Of a DNA stretch of 64,000 bases, positions 1-10,981 are shown piece after piece (positions within the stretch are counted from its first letter, which is position 1; each line of letters starts with the position of its first letter). The DNA lies in NCBI GenBank assembly GCA_000507305.1, contig DF239023.1, positions 124,001 through 188,000 on the forward strand, read 5' to 3'. Source of the DNA: Breviolum minutum Mf 1.05b.01 (lineage: Eukaryota > Sar > Dinophyceae > Suessiales > Symbiodiniaceae). A program made the position numbers and the translations under genes. A model generated the notes under the pieces. That model had not been told where the DNA came from, did not search any database, and saw nothing but the letters and a program-made list of their open reading frames with translations.

Positions 1-1189
1 ACCGATTTGGGATTTGTTTTTAAAGGGAATCCGTGGGAAAACTTACAAACACGGAAGGATGTCCAAGTAACCAGGGTTTGTTAAGATCAATGGTGATCGG
101 ATCAATGGGGTATATTGGGATAGTCCTTCTACAAGGTGGGCCCAAAAACCAGTTATAAGTGGAGCTAGAACCCCCCTATAAGTGGGGTTATTTTACTCCA
201 GTTACCCAATTATTTTCGGCCATTTATAGGGCGTATCACTTGTAGGGGCCCACTAAACGTAAGTCGTACCTTTAGGGTTTCGAAGAAAAACACCTCCAAA
301 CGTTATATAGCATGTGTACATGTATATCAGTATATCTATACACATGTGTTTATACATGTAAATTATTCACATGTCACATGTATTTAGCTATACATTTACC
401 TTCTTTCAACCAACTAGTTTTGTATATAGACTGCCCAGCCACATTAAATATCTGGGATTCTGAGAAGCAACCATTTTGAATCACCTTTTGGGGATGGTGA
501 TTTGTGATCCTTCCAAAGGTTTCCTGGTGATCTGCAACTGACGGAGAAAAAGGTCACGGCGGCTTAATCACCTGGAAGTCTCTAAAAGTCACCATTACCC
601 TCCCTGAAAGCAACTAGCATACGGTTGATGGTTCAGAAATCCTGCTAACCATTTGAGGTTAGTAGTTTCTCCCGTTATTTACAGGCTTTAATACCTCCCA
701 GGTGGTTGTTTTGGATTTCTTCCATCAACAGGTGCGCACCTGAAAATGGATGGTTTTTTCAGACGATCCTTTCCTTCTGGGGCCCGGCCTATTTTCAGGG
801 GGCAATGAATGTTAGTTTCAGGGAGTGGATAGGCTGATTTTTTAGGGACAAAAATCCTCTTCGGATTCATTCCTAAGAAACCAAACTTGTTCCTAGAGTA
901 GGATTTTTCGGGTTCCAATCCCATCCTCAGAGTAGGATTTTTAGGTGTAATCCCCTTCCTTAAGACATACATGGATTCTTAGGTCATAGTGAATTTGATC
1001 CTTCATGTACCTGAACCTGGAAATGAAAAAAACATATTTAAGTTCACTATATAGATATAGATGAATATGAGTGGGTTGCAAGTGAACGATTGAATCTGGA
1101 GCATATGAAAACTAAGTCAAGTTGGAAATGACGACTCCACCAAAAAGATGCATAGAAGTTAATATCAAAGTGAAACAATATACAACTGC

Positions 1190-1302
1190 ATACTGTTGAT
1201 GGAAGAAATCCTGCATCACCTGGGACGTATAAAACTCAAAAGTAAAGGGATAAACCACCAATCTCAACTGGTTGGCAGGATTTCTGAACCATCAACAGTA
1301 TT
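1190..1302. mobile_element. TGTTGATGGAAGAAATCC inverted-repeat family (reference copy)
   Basis: The arms are TACTGTTGATGGAAGAAAT and its inverse, often with one arm varied to TGGTTCAGAAATCC. Length is about 105-115 bp and a TA flanks most copies. Others: 623-735, 18685-18791, 19619-19813 (two fused or a doubled interior), 24128-24237, 25978-26083, 31586-31744, 33327-33428, 47034-47135, 51191-51299 and 53873-54001, with fragments at 39140-39180, 41189 and 52028-52168. The arm translates to LMEEILHHLG, which I recall from dinoflagellate protein predictions. Confidence 0.8.
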
Positions 1303-1571
1303 GCGGTAAACACTCTAACAAAATTAACATATCAAAAGTAACACCTCTCCTTCCTTTCTTTTCTCAACATCATCCCCTTTGACCTTCGAACAAACTCCCC
1401 AAAAAAAACATCTGCATGGGAACTGGTTGGTTAATAGGGATCCTTATACTGGCTTATTATAATCCTCATCTAACTGGGTAGGATTTCATCCCCAAAAAAT
1501 ACCCTAAACACGTTTTTTGCCCCTTTTTTCGTGGCTCCACTGGTTTTTTCCGGCCCCATCGGCTGTTGCAC

Positions 1572-4500
1572 CCGGGTCTCCCCGACCGGTTCGCTCTTGT
1601 TATGACGCGGCTCGGGCATCGATTCTCCCGTCAAGGCGCTGTTATCCACCTCGCCCGTGCGCCCGTTCGAGAGATGAAGGTTGAGTGTGGGTAGCCGGGT
1701 AAACCCCTCCCTACGTAGCAAATGGAGGTGAACAAAAAGGCATCCCCTACTATATCTGCCCAATTTAGAATAAATCTCACCTCGTGCCCCGGTCTTAAAT
1801 TGGGTGTACCTCGTCGAATTAAATTGTGTACCTCGCCTCGCTAAATCTAAATTCCTAATTTATTACCTCGCCTCGTTCCATCAAGATTCGGAGTTCTCTC
1901 GGTTTTTGTGGGGCCAGGCGGGTTCAAACCGGGGGTGGGGCGGTGGCAAAGCTTTCCCGACCCTTGAAAATTTTCTGGAGGGGAAAATCAAAAAAACAAC
2001 TTTTCAGGCTCTGAAAAGTTGTTTTTGAAATTTGCCAGTTGGAAGGGTCTCCCATTGCAATTGCGCTTTGGGCAGCTGGAAAAGCACCTGAAAAGCTCAC
2101 TGCCTGCTCTCAAGGGTGTCTGGAAGGGAAAATCAAAAAACAACTTTTCAGGCTCTGAAAAGTTGTTTTTTGAAATTTGCCAGTTGGAAGGGTCTCCCAT
2201 TGCAATTGCGCTTTGGGCAGCTGGAAAAGCACCTGAAAAGCTCACTGCCTGCTCTCAAGGGTGTCTGGAGGGGAAAATCAAAAAAGCAACTTTTCAGGCT
2301 CTGAAAGATTGTTTTTTGAAATTTGCCAGTCGGACGGGTCTCCCATTGCAATTGCGCTTTGGAAAGTTTGCCCAGTCTGTGTATATTGTAGGAACTGGCA
2401 TATGTTGTTGCCACCGTGTTGCCGCCTCGTTCCATACGGATTTAACTAAATCACCTCGCTTAAATTCAAAAACATACCTCACACCTCGGCTGAGCTCGCT
2501 CTAAATCTTGCAGACTATATGGATGTTTCCGAAAATAGTGGTAGCCCCAAATCATCCATTTTTATTGGGGGTTTCCATTATAAACCATCCATTTTGGGGT
2601 ACACCTATTTTTGGAAACACCCATATAAACATTGTAATAGTCCTGGCCCATTTTCAATAGGAAATACTTTTTTTCATTCAGGGGTCCATTTTTGTCTATA
2701 GCTATGTTAGTTTACCAGTGTGTATCTAGTTTTGTAGGGTGTCCTTAGTTGTTAAGGCCTTGTCGAAGACATCATGGCGAGCTTCATAACACCTTGATAA
2801 GGCCGGCTACTTCGTGCTGGGCAAATTTGAATTTCCCAGGATAAAATTCAGGTTGCTGACATAATCTTCCAAAATCCCCCAAATACCTTGTGAGTAGGTG
2901 TTTGGACCCCCTAAAGGCATTTTCAGGAGGTGTTTGTGGGTCCAAACGCCTACTCACAAGGTAAGAGTATTTGGAAGACTAGGGTAAGTGTTGATTCAGA
3001 AATCCAGGAATCACACACCTGGGATGTATAGAAGCTTCGCACATCATGGGATACCAAACTCAACTGAACCAGTACTATCATGATTTCCCCTTGTTCGATG
3101 CTCGCAAAAAAAAACCCAAATGTTGGTTTAATATGTTTAATGGTGATTTGCCATGGTAGAAACTAAAATGTGACCCTAAACAAATCCAAGTTTGTAAAGG
3201 ATGTCTTTGCTAAAACTGCTAAAAACAACTTGTTCCTAGTCTTCCAGGCACTTGTCATCCTGCAATCATTCCCTTCACGTCAAGTGAAAGGACCCAGCAA
3301 GCCATGCTAAAACTTAGATTGAACATTTCAAAGCTCTGTTTGAAACTAGCACTAATTGCATGTAATTGTCTTGTAAAACACATCTATTAATTACATCACT
3401 GGATTACAAAAAACATCAGTTGCAAACTCCTGCACCCTAAACGTCATGCCAGTCTTTCTCATGACATGCCATGTCAGAGTCAACATTATATGGATGTAAT
3501 TTGGAACACGTCTTTCGTCAAGAGAGTCATCTCAGTTGTTTTGCTTTCAAACAGTGCGTCCAAAATCAAGTTGATGGAGCTACATCCCTCAAAATTTCAC
3601 TGCTAGATACTCCTTTCTTGCCGTAGTTTTGAAGGAACTTCTGCAATTTCCAAAACCATCATGTAATCAGGAGAAATTTTGGATGTCTCAGACTGTCGGA
3701 TTCTAAGTGTATTCTCTTTCATATGGACGTAAGTACTAACGGCTCCTTAGGGGAGGATCCTTCCCACACCCCACTCCCCCTTCCAACGGAGAACTTTTAT
3801 AACCGGAAACGCCTCGGTGCCATCGGTGCAATGAAGGATACGAACATCTGCAGGAATTCGATCCCCTGCCTGATGGGACGGGGACTTTTCAGAAAAGGGA
3901 CAAGGCGCAAGGTGGAACATCATCTCTAAGTGTTGGTTTATTCAACCCCCCCAAAAGGGGCATACGGTATATTAGTGGTATATACGTGGTATATATTGCC
4001 AATTGGGTGATTATATGCTACCAACACGAGTTGTAAGTAGGTATAACAGTATCTACAAAAGAATCCACGTATCCAACAGTAAACAGGGGCCCATTGTGTG
4101 TGGATTGTTCAACAGCTTTCCCGGAAAGCCAAGTGAATGAACCTCAGCTATCAATTTCCTTTGGGGCGTACACCCATGGAAGATTCACGGCTGGAACCTA
4201 CAAATCACCCATTTAGAAAGGAAAATGATCTTCCAAACCCCCATGATTATGTTCCATCTTAATCTTCAGGGGTGCAACCATGATGTCAATCCAAATGGTC
4301 CATTTGACGAACATGCTTCGAGACGCAAAGCCATTTGTGCGCACATATGACTGCAAGGCGGGCCCCAAGCCGATGGTTATCAATGAAGTTATGTCACCCC
4401 TATGAATGGCCGAAAATAAATGGGTTCATGCGGGGTTCTAGTCCGACTTAGGGGTTCTCACTCCATTCATTACTGGTAGGGGCCCACCTTGTGATATCAT

Positions 4501-4656
4501 TCAACAAGGCCCTAACAAAAAACATGTGAGTATGAAGCAGTTCATCCAGCATCCCACAAGTTCCTCACCCGTTGCCTGAAGGAAGATGATATCACCAGGC
4601 ACCAAATTCAGGGGATCAATCTCCAAATCTACTCGACGTCCATTGTCCATGCGTAC
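1572..4656 (-). CDS. P-type cation-transporting ATPase, partial (A-domain exons)
   Basis: P-type ATPases are membrane ion pumps that form a phosphorylated aspartate; this part is the actuator domain. Three minus-strand exons show family motifs. Exon 4656-4558 (33 codons, both ends phase 0) carries DPLNLVPGDIIFLQATGEEL, matching the conserved (V)GD(I/V) segment. Exon 3847-3795 carries VRILHCTDG, the usual PAD-x-R-I-L region. Exon about 1706-1572 carries GEVDNSALTGESMPEPR, containing the TGES loop, and ends at ETR before a GTGCAA donor. VDNSALTGES resembles the Na,K/H,K-ATPase-like type II branch. A 9-base piece at 4197-4189 coding VPA would supply the missing residues but does not fit the phase of the next exon. 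A 20-base piece at 5818-5799 (EKRAGK, GTGAGT donor) could be an upstream exon. The DKTGT phosphorylation site and the transmembrane core are not in view. Confidence 0.72.
1770..2510. repeat. Region rich in CCTCG / TTAAAT motifs flanking the tandem array
   Basis: On both sides of the 145-bp array (about 1780-1890 and 2410-2510) the sequence repeats short CCTCG or CCTCGCCTCG blocks alternating with TAAATTAAA-like AT runs. CGCCTCGTTCCAT occurs on both sides (near 1870 and 2424). It looks like a degenerate simple array interrupted by, or hosting, the 145-bp repeat. I do not recognise it. Confidence 0.45.
1981..2361. repeat. 145-bp tandem repeat, 2.6 copies, with internal perfect hairpin
   Basis: Three units start at 1981, 2126 and 2271 (period exactly 145). 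The third stops near 2361. Each unit holds the hairpin CAACTTTTCAG-GCT-CTGAAAAGTTG, slightly broken in unit 3. Because 145 is not a multiple of three, the open frames crossing it give the same peptide in shifted frames. The array lies in the intron before the TGES exon of the ATPase. Confidence 0.9.
2868..2965. mobile_element. CCAAATACCTTGTGAG inverted-repeat family (reference copy)
   Basis: Palindromic element of about 90-100 bp with arms like CCAAATACCTNNTGAGNAGG and a loop near CCCCTAAAGGC. Other copies or fragments: 14895-14970, 15056-15150, 24350-24434, 34157-34246, 34508-34595, 35080-35190, 46810-46959 and 54870-54948. The copy at 14895 ends at a usable intron acceptor, GGACAAG. No coding capacity is seen, so this is a MITE-like non-autonomous element. 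Confidence 0.6.
4344..4493. mobile_element. TACAAGGTGGGCCCC inverted-repeat family (reference copy)
   Basis: The outer arms are (G)TACAAGGTGGGCCCC and GGGGCCCACCTTGTA. The interior has repeated ATAACCCC/GGGGTTAT and GGCCATTTATAGG blocks. Other copies: 133-262, 12678-12826, 24041-24294, 28674-28777, 32899-33039, 41520-41683, 52620-52922 and 62690-62824, plus a half copy at 7997-8056. The arm contains GTACAAGG, a possible splice donor, and its inverse ends CCTTGTA(C)AAG or CCTTGTAG, a possible acceptor. Confidence 0.75.
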
Positions 4657-5008
4657 CTGGGAAAAATCACAACCCAATGGGACCCATGGATGGTGCAAAC
4701 AGTGATCAGTTGGAACTTGTAAACTGTAAACCCTACCCTACCGTGGAGGATGGGCTCCCAGGACTTGTTTCAGTGGTGATCGGATGGGCCTCTCATTTAT
4801 AGCCGCCATGGAGTTCGGCCAATTTGGAAGGGGTCCCACAACCCGATCCTTAGGGGACTTATTAACCATTGTACCATGGTTATTAACCACGTACAAGTCC
4901 TGTGATGATCCTCCTTACAACTAGACATCAATCGTCATTTTCTCAGATGATGATTTCAGTGGACCCCATCACCCAAACAAAACACACGGTATTTAGGTTT
5001 TATGGCTG

Positions 5009-5139
5009 GTCAACCTACCCCCCCCCAGAAATAAGGCCATATGATCAGGGCTTATGTTAACACTCATTGGTTTCCCTTCATAAGGCCGGCCATTAAACCC
5101 GGAACCCGGCTATTTCTGGGGGGAGTGGTACCTTGACTG
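5009..5139. mobile_element. AATAAGGCC inverted-repeat family with C/G-rich ends (reference copy)
   Basis: The ends are runs such as CCTACCCCCCCCCAGAAATAAGG and the inverse ATTTCTGGGGGGGTACGTTAGG. The centre has several AATAAGGCC and GGCCTTATT blocks around GGTTTCCC. Other copies: 13758-13902, 18335-18458, 32360-32464, 59722-59850 and 60583-60722. No coding capacity is seen. Confidence 0.7.
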
Positions 5140-6044
5140 GCCCATGAATCATTCCCCATGGTGAGTCGTAAATCCCCCAATTTATCTGAGGTTTGTGGGA
5201 CCCCTTCTTTAAATGGAAGCGAACTTCATGGCGGCTTCGAAATGGGCGTTAACTAACATCTTGCCAACTACTTACCCTAAGGATCCCCAAGGACCCTCCA
5301 ATGGAAGGGTGAACGAACCTGGATTTCGCAGGGATAAAGTCCTCAAAATAGCCAGTTTTGAGGGTCCAATGATCCTTAGGGTACTAAGTTGGGGGTAATC
5401 CTCAAAAGTAAAGCTTCTAAACACCTAACATCCTTTTTTTTTACACCACTTTAGAGGCCCATGCTTAGTGGCTGTTGTGAACATAACTTGGTATAGCTGA
5501 TATTGTTTTATAAACGTTTTTTTAGCTAAGAGACCCCAATCCCGCGTACCTTCTTGTAGAGGAATGTTCTCACGAGGACAAGTTTCAAAATTAAATAGAA
5601 CTAAATATACTTAATCATATATACTAATTATACTTGGTGGCTCATGGCAGTTAGTAACTAAAGCTTGGTTATAACCAAAACTAACCTCATTATACTTACT
5701 AACTAGTTACCAACTACCATGATCCACCAAATATCTATACATGTTATCTCTATTCATGGACTTTGTCTAAAATTCATTACACTGTCATGTCAACTCACCT
5801 TTTGCCAGCCCTCTTTTCCTGCAGAAAACACCATGGCATTTGTGGTTATGTAGCACCTATACTTGACCAAAAAAGGGGTACGTACCAGAGGGGTCTCTTA
5901 CCTTTTTTTAACAAAACATGAAAACACGGTAAGTAAATTCATTGATTCTGTTGTTGGGGTTAGATCCTTGACCCTTAGATCCCCTAGATCCCCCGAAGTT
6001 TTTTAAAGATCATCTTATTCATCTTATTCATCAATCATATTCAG

Positions 6045-6463
6045 GTCCAATTGGGCCGTCTTGTGGTGGCCTCAGCACCGGCAAAATATACATCGACAAA
6101 CATCCAAAGTAAAAACCACCACTGGGATGTCCCAAATGGAAGTTAAGATCAATGGCTACAGGGTAGTAAGTGGGTTATAACCTTGATATACATTTGATAT
6201 ACCATGTATAAGTAGGTTATAGTTATCTAGTTGGTGGTTTCAACCCATTTGAAAAATATATGTCAAATTGGATCATTTCCCCAAGTAGGGATGAACATAA
6301 AAAATGTTTGAAACCACCACCTAGTTATTTTAACCCATTGATCCTAACCATTTACCAGCACTTCCATCCCGGGACATCCAAGCAGGATGCCTCTGACCTT
6401 CGGAAGTCCTCGACTCCCCTGCCCCATCCCCGCACCCCGGGTCTTCGTTGAGTTTCCCTCACG
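6045..6463 (+). CDS. Two exons of an unrecognised gene, split by a GGATGTCC-family element
   Basis: Exon 6045-6108 (acceptor ATATTCAG, donor GTAAAA) reads IGPSCGGLSTGKIYIDKHP and ends in phase 2. Exon 6386-6463 (acceptor CATCCAAGCAG, donor GTAGGAAC) begins in matching phase and reads MPLTFGSPRLPCPIP and on to VEFPS. The 277-bp intron between them is almost entirely one inverted-repeat element with another family nested in it. The acceptor AG belongs to the element's end. I do not recognise the protein. The next exon may be the island at 7857. Confidence 0.5.
6121..6385. mobile_element. GGATGTCC-family element forming an intron, with nested GGTGGTTTCAACC copy
   Basis: The left end is CACTGGGATGTCCC and the right end is GGGACATCCAAGCAG. 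A complete GTTGGTGGTTTCAACCC element (6228-6325) is inserted in the middle. The right end supplies the CAG acceptor of the next exon; the GT donor lies 12 bases outside the left end. Confidence 0.7.
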
Positions 6464-7856
6464 GTAGGAACTTTGGAGGCTGCCTTTGACGGGCGATATT
6501 GGCCCACAAGCGGAGAAGAGTAAAATGACAAAATTGGGTTAGGAATCACATGAGTGAAGCTTGGGTCAAGTTACACATGGGATGCATATGACACTATGCC
6601 TAAGTGTTAAATGGAAACAAATCATAACAAACATGATGGGTTATCCACTAAGAAAACAAAAAAACTAACGGCTGGAACCCAAAAAATGACGTTTTGAAAG
6701 TTGTTGTCCTTTTCAAAACATGTGACTTTCAGGTTCCGTCTTGGTTTTCAGGTGTGTACTATTCCGTGGTATTTTTTCTACTATAGATTTACTAGTCATG
6801 ATTCATGAGTCCAACCAATCGATTCGGGTTAGGTTTTGAATTTCAATCGCAAGGGCTGGAAAAAACGTAAACATGTGACCCGACTTCACTCACAGGTTGG
6901 CTTTTTTTTATCACCAAACTTTTTGGGGACGATAAAGGGTCATAGCTTGAATCACCACTGCTTGGAGGGTCATCCCAGGAATTGTAAGTAGTTAGTGTGA
7001 CCGTGTTTAGTAAGTCCCCTTAGTAGGATTATTATCCTTCCAAATGGGCGTTTCATGGCTATAAAGTGGGGTGATCCTAAACACTTACAGGTCCTGGGAT
7101 GACTTGACCAAGAGTAAGACTTGACCAAGTAGATCAAACTGTCTGAGGTACATTACAAGCTGCAAGTTGATGAACCACCGAATCTAGCCAGTGCATACCC
7201 CCTAGGGAACTAACATATCCCACCTTTGGAAGAGGAAAATCATCTTCAAATATGCCTTATCAGGGGGATATGTTAATTCCCTGCAAGGTATATATGGCCA
7301 CCTTTCTTGGGTTTTTAAGCGAAACTGTCCAACAACAGTAGGAATGGGGTCATTTGTAGAATATATCGATGTCAAACAAATATTCGAGTTTGTGACAAAC
7401 AAGCCTATCTGGAAAACATCTTAGTCAACAAGCTAATCTGGAACCCAAGTGGAAAATAACAATTCTTTGAAACCATCTCTCCGCTACTAGTACCAACAAT
7501 TTGAATACAATTGATGTACGCCCGGTTTACTGCCAAGCAATTAACTTGCTATCATAAAAATCAACAAAAATGTAAGCAACTATGCTAACTCACATATACT
7601 GGTTGATTCCCAAGCTTTATGGTGGGTGACTTCATATTGCCGCGAAACTGAGAGTTTTAGGGGCGAAGAGTAGCAGCGGGACATCCCAGTAGGTGGTATT
7701 AGCATCATGTATTGCCTCTCTAAAATTTGCAATACTCAGAAATAATATCTCTGTGTTCTATTCATATATATATACATATATACATGAGTGTGTTTAGGAA
7801 ACATATTTTCTGTTGATTATTAAAAATACCTAATACTTCTCCAGATCAAATCTTAG

Positions 7857-7996
7857 TTTCCAAAAACCACCTCCAACATCACCAACCCACGGGTTTCCAT
7901 CACTGGGTTTGGACCTGTAGTTTTTGCATCGCTTCCATTTGAGACTCTGCCTGTTTCGGACGTTTTCCCATTGATGGACGACTCAGCGATTGATGA
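7857..7996 (+). CDS. Unrecognised coding exon, 46 codons
   Basis: Acceptor ATCTTAG at 7856, then an open frame TNPRVSITGFGPVVFASLPF and on to PLMDDSAID, ending GATGA|GTTACC. The donor leads straight into half of a TACAAGGTGG-family element whose end, CCACCTTGTAG at 8056, could be the next acceptor. Same strand as the 6045-6463 exons, but the phases do not join directly, so a further exon would be needed. Function unknown. Confidence 0.42.
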
Positions 7997-9076
7997 GTTA
8001 CCCACTTAGAAGGCCATTTATGGGAGTTATAAACCTACTTATAACGATCGTAAGGGCCCACCTTGTAGTTTCAGAGAGGGTAACTTGCAGAAATAAACAC
8101 AGGAAAGATGGAAAATAAGTAGCTCCATATGAGTTTCACAATCCATCCCATTTCTTGTAGTAGTTTTTACATCTCAGGTCGTTAAGTTAGCCGGATTTCC
8201 AGGGACACTACATTTTAGGTTTCAAAGTGTTACTTTTCAAGGTGTACATGATGGCTCACAATGGGAAAAACACACTCTGAATTCTCTCAATACCCTCCCT
8301 GAAACTCCACATAGCCCCTGAAAATAGGCCTCCCCAAAAGGGAAGTAGTCTTCCAAATATCAATTTGGAGTGTAACTATAGACCCTCGGCTTCTAAAAAC
8401 ACCTTCCACGTGAGATATGACTGGACCCCAAAAATCTATCCAAAAGACCGTTCACCTCAGCAGGTAGGACTGGAAGACTTAGGATCAGGAAACCCATATT
8501 TTTCCTCAAAAGACGGCCAATGGGACCTAAATAAGACCCATGAACAAGGGACCATCCTCTACCTACTTGTTGTTTTGGTGTTAGTATAAACTGCTTTTCA
8601 AAATTTTGCCAATCATTTAACAAACATCTCTCTGACTCACTCAGATCACTCAGTCACATCTGCCCTTTCGGACCAATGCATCGTTTTCGTTTGGATGAGT
8701 GAGCTGAGTATGTAAAATATGATTTGTAGAAAGCCATCAACAAAATATCAAGAAACACATTTTTGAAAAAAAACAACAAACACACTATTATACAAAGAAA
8801 ACAACATCTAACAAAAACAACTATAAACAAATATATACACATTACTTACAGTATATATCACTTCGGGAATCTGAACTAAAACACCTTTTTTGCGGAAAAC
8901 TCCCTTACTCAACTAATATCTGATCAATACCATGCACCCTGCGTGACGACCCGCCATGCCGGGAACCCTCAAGGCACCTTGAGTTCGGAATACCATTGCA
9001 ATAAGGCAGCCATGACGATCACAGCCCTCGAGGGCACAAGGAGATGGTAGTCGCTGCAACATCGAGAGAATGCACT

Positions 9077-9191
9077 TGTTCACATTACACCCCGGAAAAC
9101 TAACATGTCCCCTAAAAAGGGACTATTTCAATAGGAAATGCATCTTCCAACCATCATTTTTCAGGGGATATGTTAGTTTTCAGGGGGGTAC
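9077..9191. mobile_element. CCTGAAACTAACATG inverted-repeat family (reference copy)
   Basis: The arms are like ACCCTCCCTGAAACTAACAT and ATGTTAGTTTCAGGGAGGGT, with a variant using CCCCGGAAAACTAACATGTCC. The interior has TTTCCAATAGGAAA or TCCTTTTGGGA blocks. Copies also at 9800-9960, 10475-10592, 11530-11630, 13283-13385, 16283-16373, 16392-16506, 18463-18575, 29128-29255, 32705-32812, 40145-40275, 43983-44086, 44093-44212, 47514-47612, 50315-50430, 50965-51066, 53363-53460, 54273-54382, 61283-61382, 61801-61905, 62219-62338 and 63063-63170. The most numerous family. Confidence 0.8.
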
Positions 9192-9343
9192 GGCTCGACT
9201 AACGTATATACCCCCTTCAGAAACAAGGCTTTATGAGCCGGACAAAAAAGAATAAGGGAAAATATAAGTGAAACGTAAAAGAAAAGACTCGGATTTTTTA
9301 AGTCGATCTATCTCAGACATCTATATCTCAACCACCAAGTAGC

Positions 9344-9530
9344 CCTAAGAATCCAGACCCCTCCCGATCGAGTAGGATGGATGGTCGAAACATCCCATCC
9401 CCAGGTCATAGGATTGGTTCGGGGAAATCCCTTTCTTAGACCATCTCTGGATCCTTAAGGTAGGAAAGGAAACAACCTCCAAGCCCAAGGCTGCTTCATC
9501 GAATGAGACTCTAAGAAAGGTACCCCCCAA
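9344..9530. mobile_element. CCTAAGAATCC / GATTGATGG inverted-repeat family
   Basis: Arms CCTAAGAATCC...GGATCCTTAAGG with inner CGATCGAATAGGATTGATGGTC and CATAGGATTGGTTCGGG blocks. Other copies: 848-975, 20110-20240, 26552-26770, 33140-33225 and 54110-54195, and a related one at 54565-54690. Weaker palindromy than the other families. Confidence 0.5.
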
Positions 9531-9776
9531 CCCCCCAAATGTCACATTTCTCCCAGGAAATAGCCGACCTTAGTAGGTTTCGGGATGATGGTGGGTTAAT
9601 AGTCCCTTTTTGTTGGGCGTTGTTTGTTCGGGGTTTGTGGCATTTTTCCCATGATGTTACACACTCCTTAGAATACCACCCGAAGAAGAGCGCCAGACAA
9701 AAAAAAATGCACTTTTAAAACAAGGGCCATGAAATCATATTACCAATATTATTGCCGGCCTAAACCATGCACAAAC

Positions 9777-10256
9777 TATTATAGGGGAAAATCCCTCAAA
9801 ATGGCTAGACATTTGCATCTTTTGATCCCTCCAAAATGGGCAATTGAATGATCCCTGCTCTCCCTGAAGTTTCACTAAAACATGGTTCGAAAACAAGCCT
9901 TTCCTTTTGGGTCCATTTGTAACTTTTTAGGGGATCCGCATTCAACTTCATCGTGCATCGTCTCCGTGGGCACACCTTCTTCGTTGGAGGTTGGTTGGTC
10001 TGCATGTGGTTGATCAAGTCCTGTTTCCTCAACCACAAAGACGTGGCCGCCACCTGCCGATTGATCGCCTTCAACTCATCTGAAATTTTGCTTCAAAGCT
10101 CCCTTCCAGCCTTCATCTCATAGCATGGATCGAGACGCGATCACAAAAAATTTGATGCTTCTTTTTCAATTCATTCAGTTCCTTCTTCAGTTTCTCAATC
10201 CTCCTGTCAGCAGGATTCAGGTTTGCCACAATGATCTCAGAAGTCTCCGAAGCCAT
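9777..10256 (-). CDS. Small coiled-coil protein, 5' end, three exons
   Basis: Exon 10256-10145 starts with ATG (10256-10254): MASETSEIIVANL, then the charged heptad-like stretch RRIEKLKKELNELKKKHQIF, a coiled coil. A 65-bp intron (GTGATC...TTTCAG) joins in phase to exon 10079-9976, ELKAINRQVAATSLWLRKQ and on to QPPTKK. The next intron (GTGTGC...) is mostly a CCTGAAACTAACA-family element. It leads to exon 9818-9777, MQMSSHFEGFSPII, with a GTTTGTG donor. All three phases agree (37 codons +1, 2+34 codons, 14 codons). No family recognised; the basic-acidic repeats suggest a structural or adaptor role. One of the better gene models here. Confidence 0.62.
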
Positions 10257-10981
10257 TTGCCAAACTCACCGTTTGCCAAAAACACTCTGTTGACCGATCA
10301 ATACCTGCTACATAAATTCCTGCTTGGTTTTTACAGGAATTTATTGGGATATTTTTTTTGTGTCAAATTTCATGGGATACTTTTCGACGTACAACATAAC
10401 CAATTCCATGGGAACCCACAACTTTCCTCCACTTTTTAGGGGGTTGTTTACCCATCGTTTTAACTTAAAACTTACCCTCCCTGAAATTAACAGTTCGCAC
10501 CTGAAAATGGATGGTTGGAATACTCGTGTCCTTTTGGGATGGCCTATTTTGAGAAGCTAACTGTTAGTTATGTTAGTTTTAGGAAGTGTAAAACCTTCGT
10601 TTTTCCGTGGGTTTTTGAGGTCCACAGGTAGATATATGGCAAATTACATGTTGGGGTTATCATCCAAAGAAAGGAACTCCTTCCCCCCCCCCCCCCCCGC
10701 ATGTTGCGCTCAAGATTTTTTCTTTTCAATCACTTCTCGCTTCCCTATTGCGATTGGCATCTGGCAAAATATCTTTCATCACCGGGCTACAAACGACCGT
10801 TGCTGCTGTCCCTTAATAAAGCCTTATTAGGGCCATATGTCTTATGGGTTTTGTGGAAACTTTGCGGGCAACCATGAAATTCCACTGATTTCAAACTGAT
10901 TGTGATTTTTCTTGTGGCTTCTGACATATTGGCATCCCTATACAATACAACTGGATAGGATTTCATACCCTATATATCTAA

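Noticed and set aside
1981..2361. CRISPR-like array
   Set aside because: The repeat unit is 145 bp with no unique spacers, in a eukaryotic context.
2019..2504. Long ORFs over 2.0-2.5 kb on both strands
   Set aside because: They are produced by the 145-bp repeat, whose period shifts frame each unit and gives the same peptide repeatedly; no protein needs to be invoked.
2519..2701. Protein-coding gene from ORFs reading MDVSENSG... and its inverse
   Set aside because: These ORFs are translations of the TTTCCAAAAATAG inverted-repeat element, repeated at five places.
2793..2855. Minus-strand exon-like 21 codons (QPEFYPGKFKFAQHEVAGLI) between ATPase exons
   Set aside because: Good AG and GT sites and phase 0, but no P-type ATPase has such an insert between the PADVRIL and TGES segments that I know of. 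Left out of the model.
3000..3700. Possible gene in a 700-bp gap
   Set aside because: Only fragments of elements and AT-rich sequence; no open frame of note. The same holds for 11.3-12.5 kb, 32.2-33.8 kb, 34.3-35.2 kb, 53.4-54.9 kb and 61.0-61.3 kb.
4282..4353. Minus-strand exon-like 24 codons (SYVRTNGFASRSMFVKWTIW)
   Set aside because: Open and bounded by TTGCAG and GTTGCA, but it falls inside the ATPase where no such residues are expected; likely chance.
10682..10698. Poly-C run
   Set aside because: A simple homopolymer, possibly an imprecise length in the assembly; no feature called.
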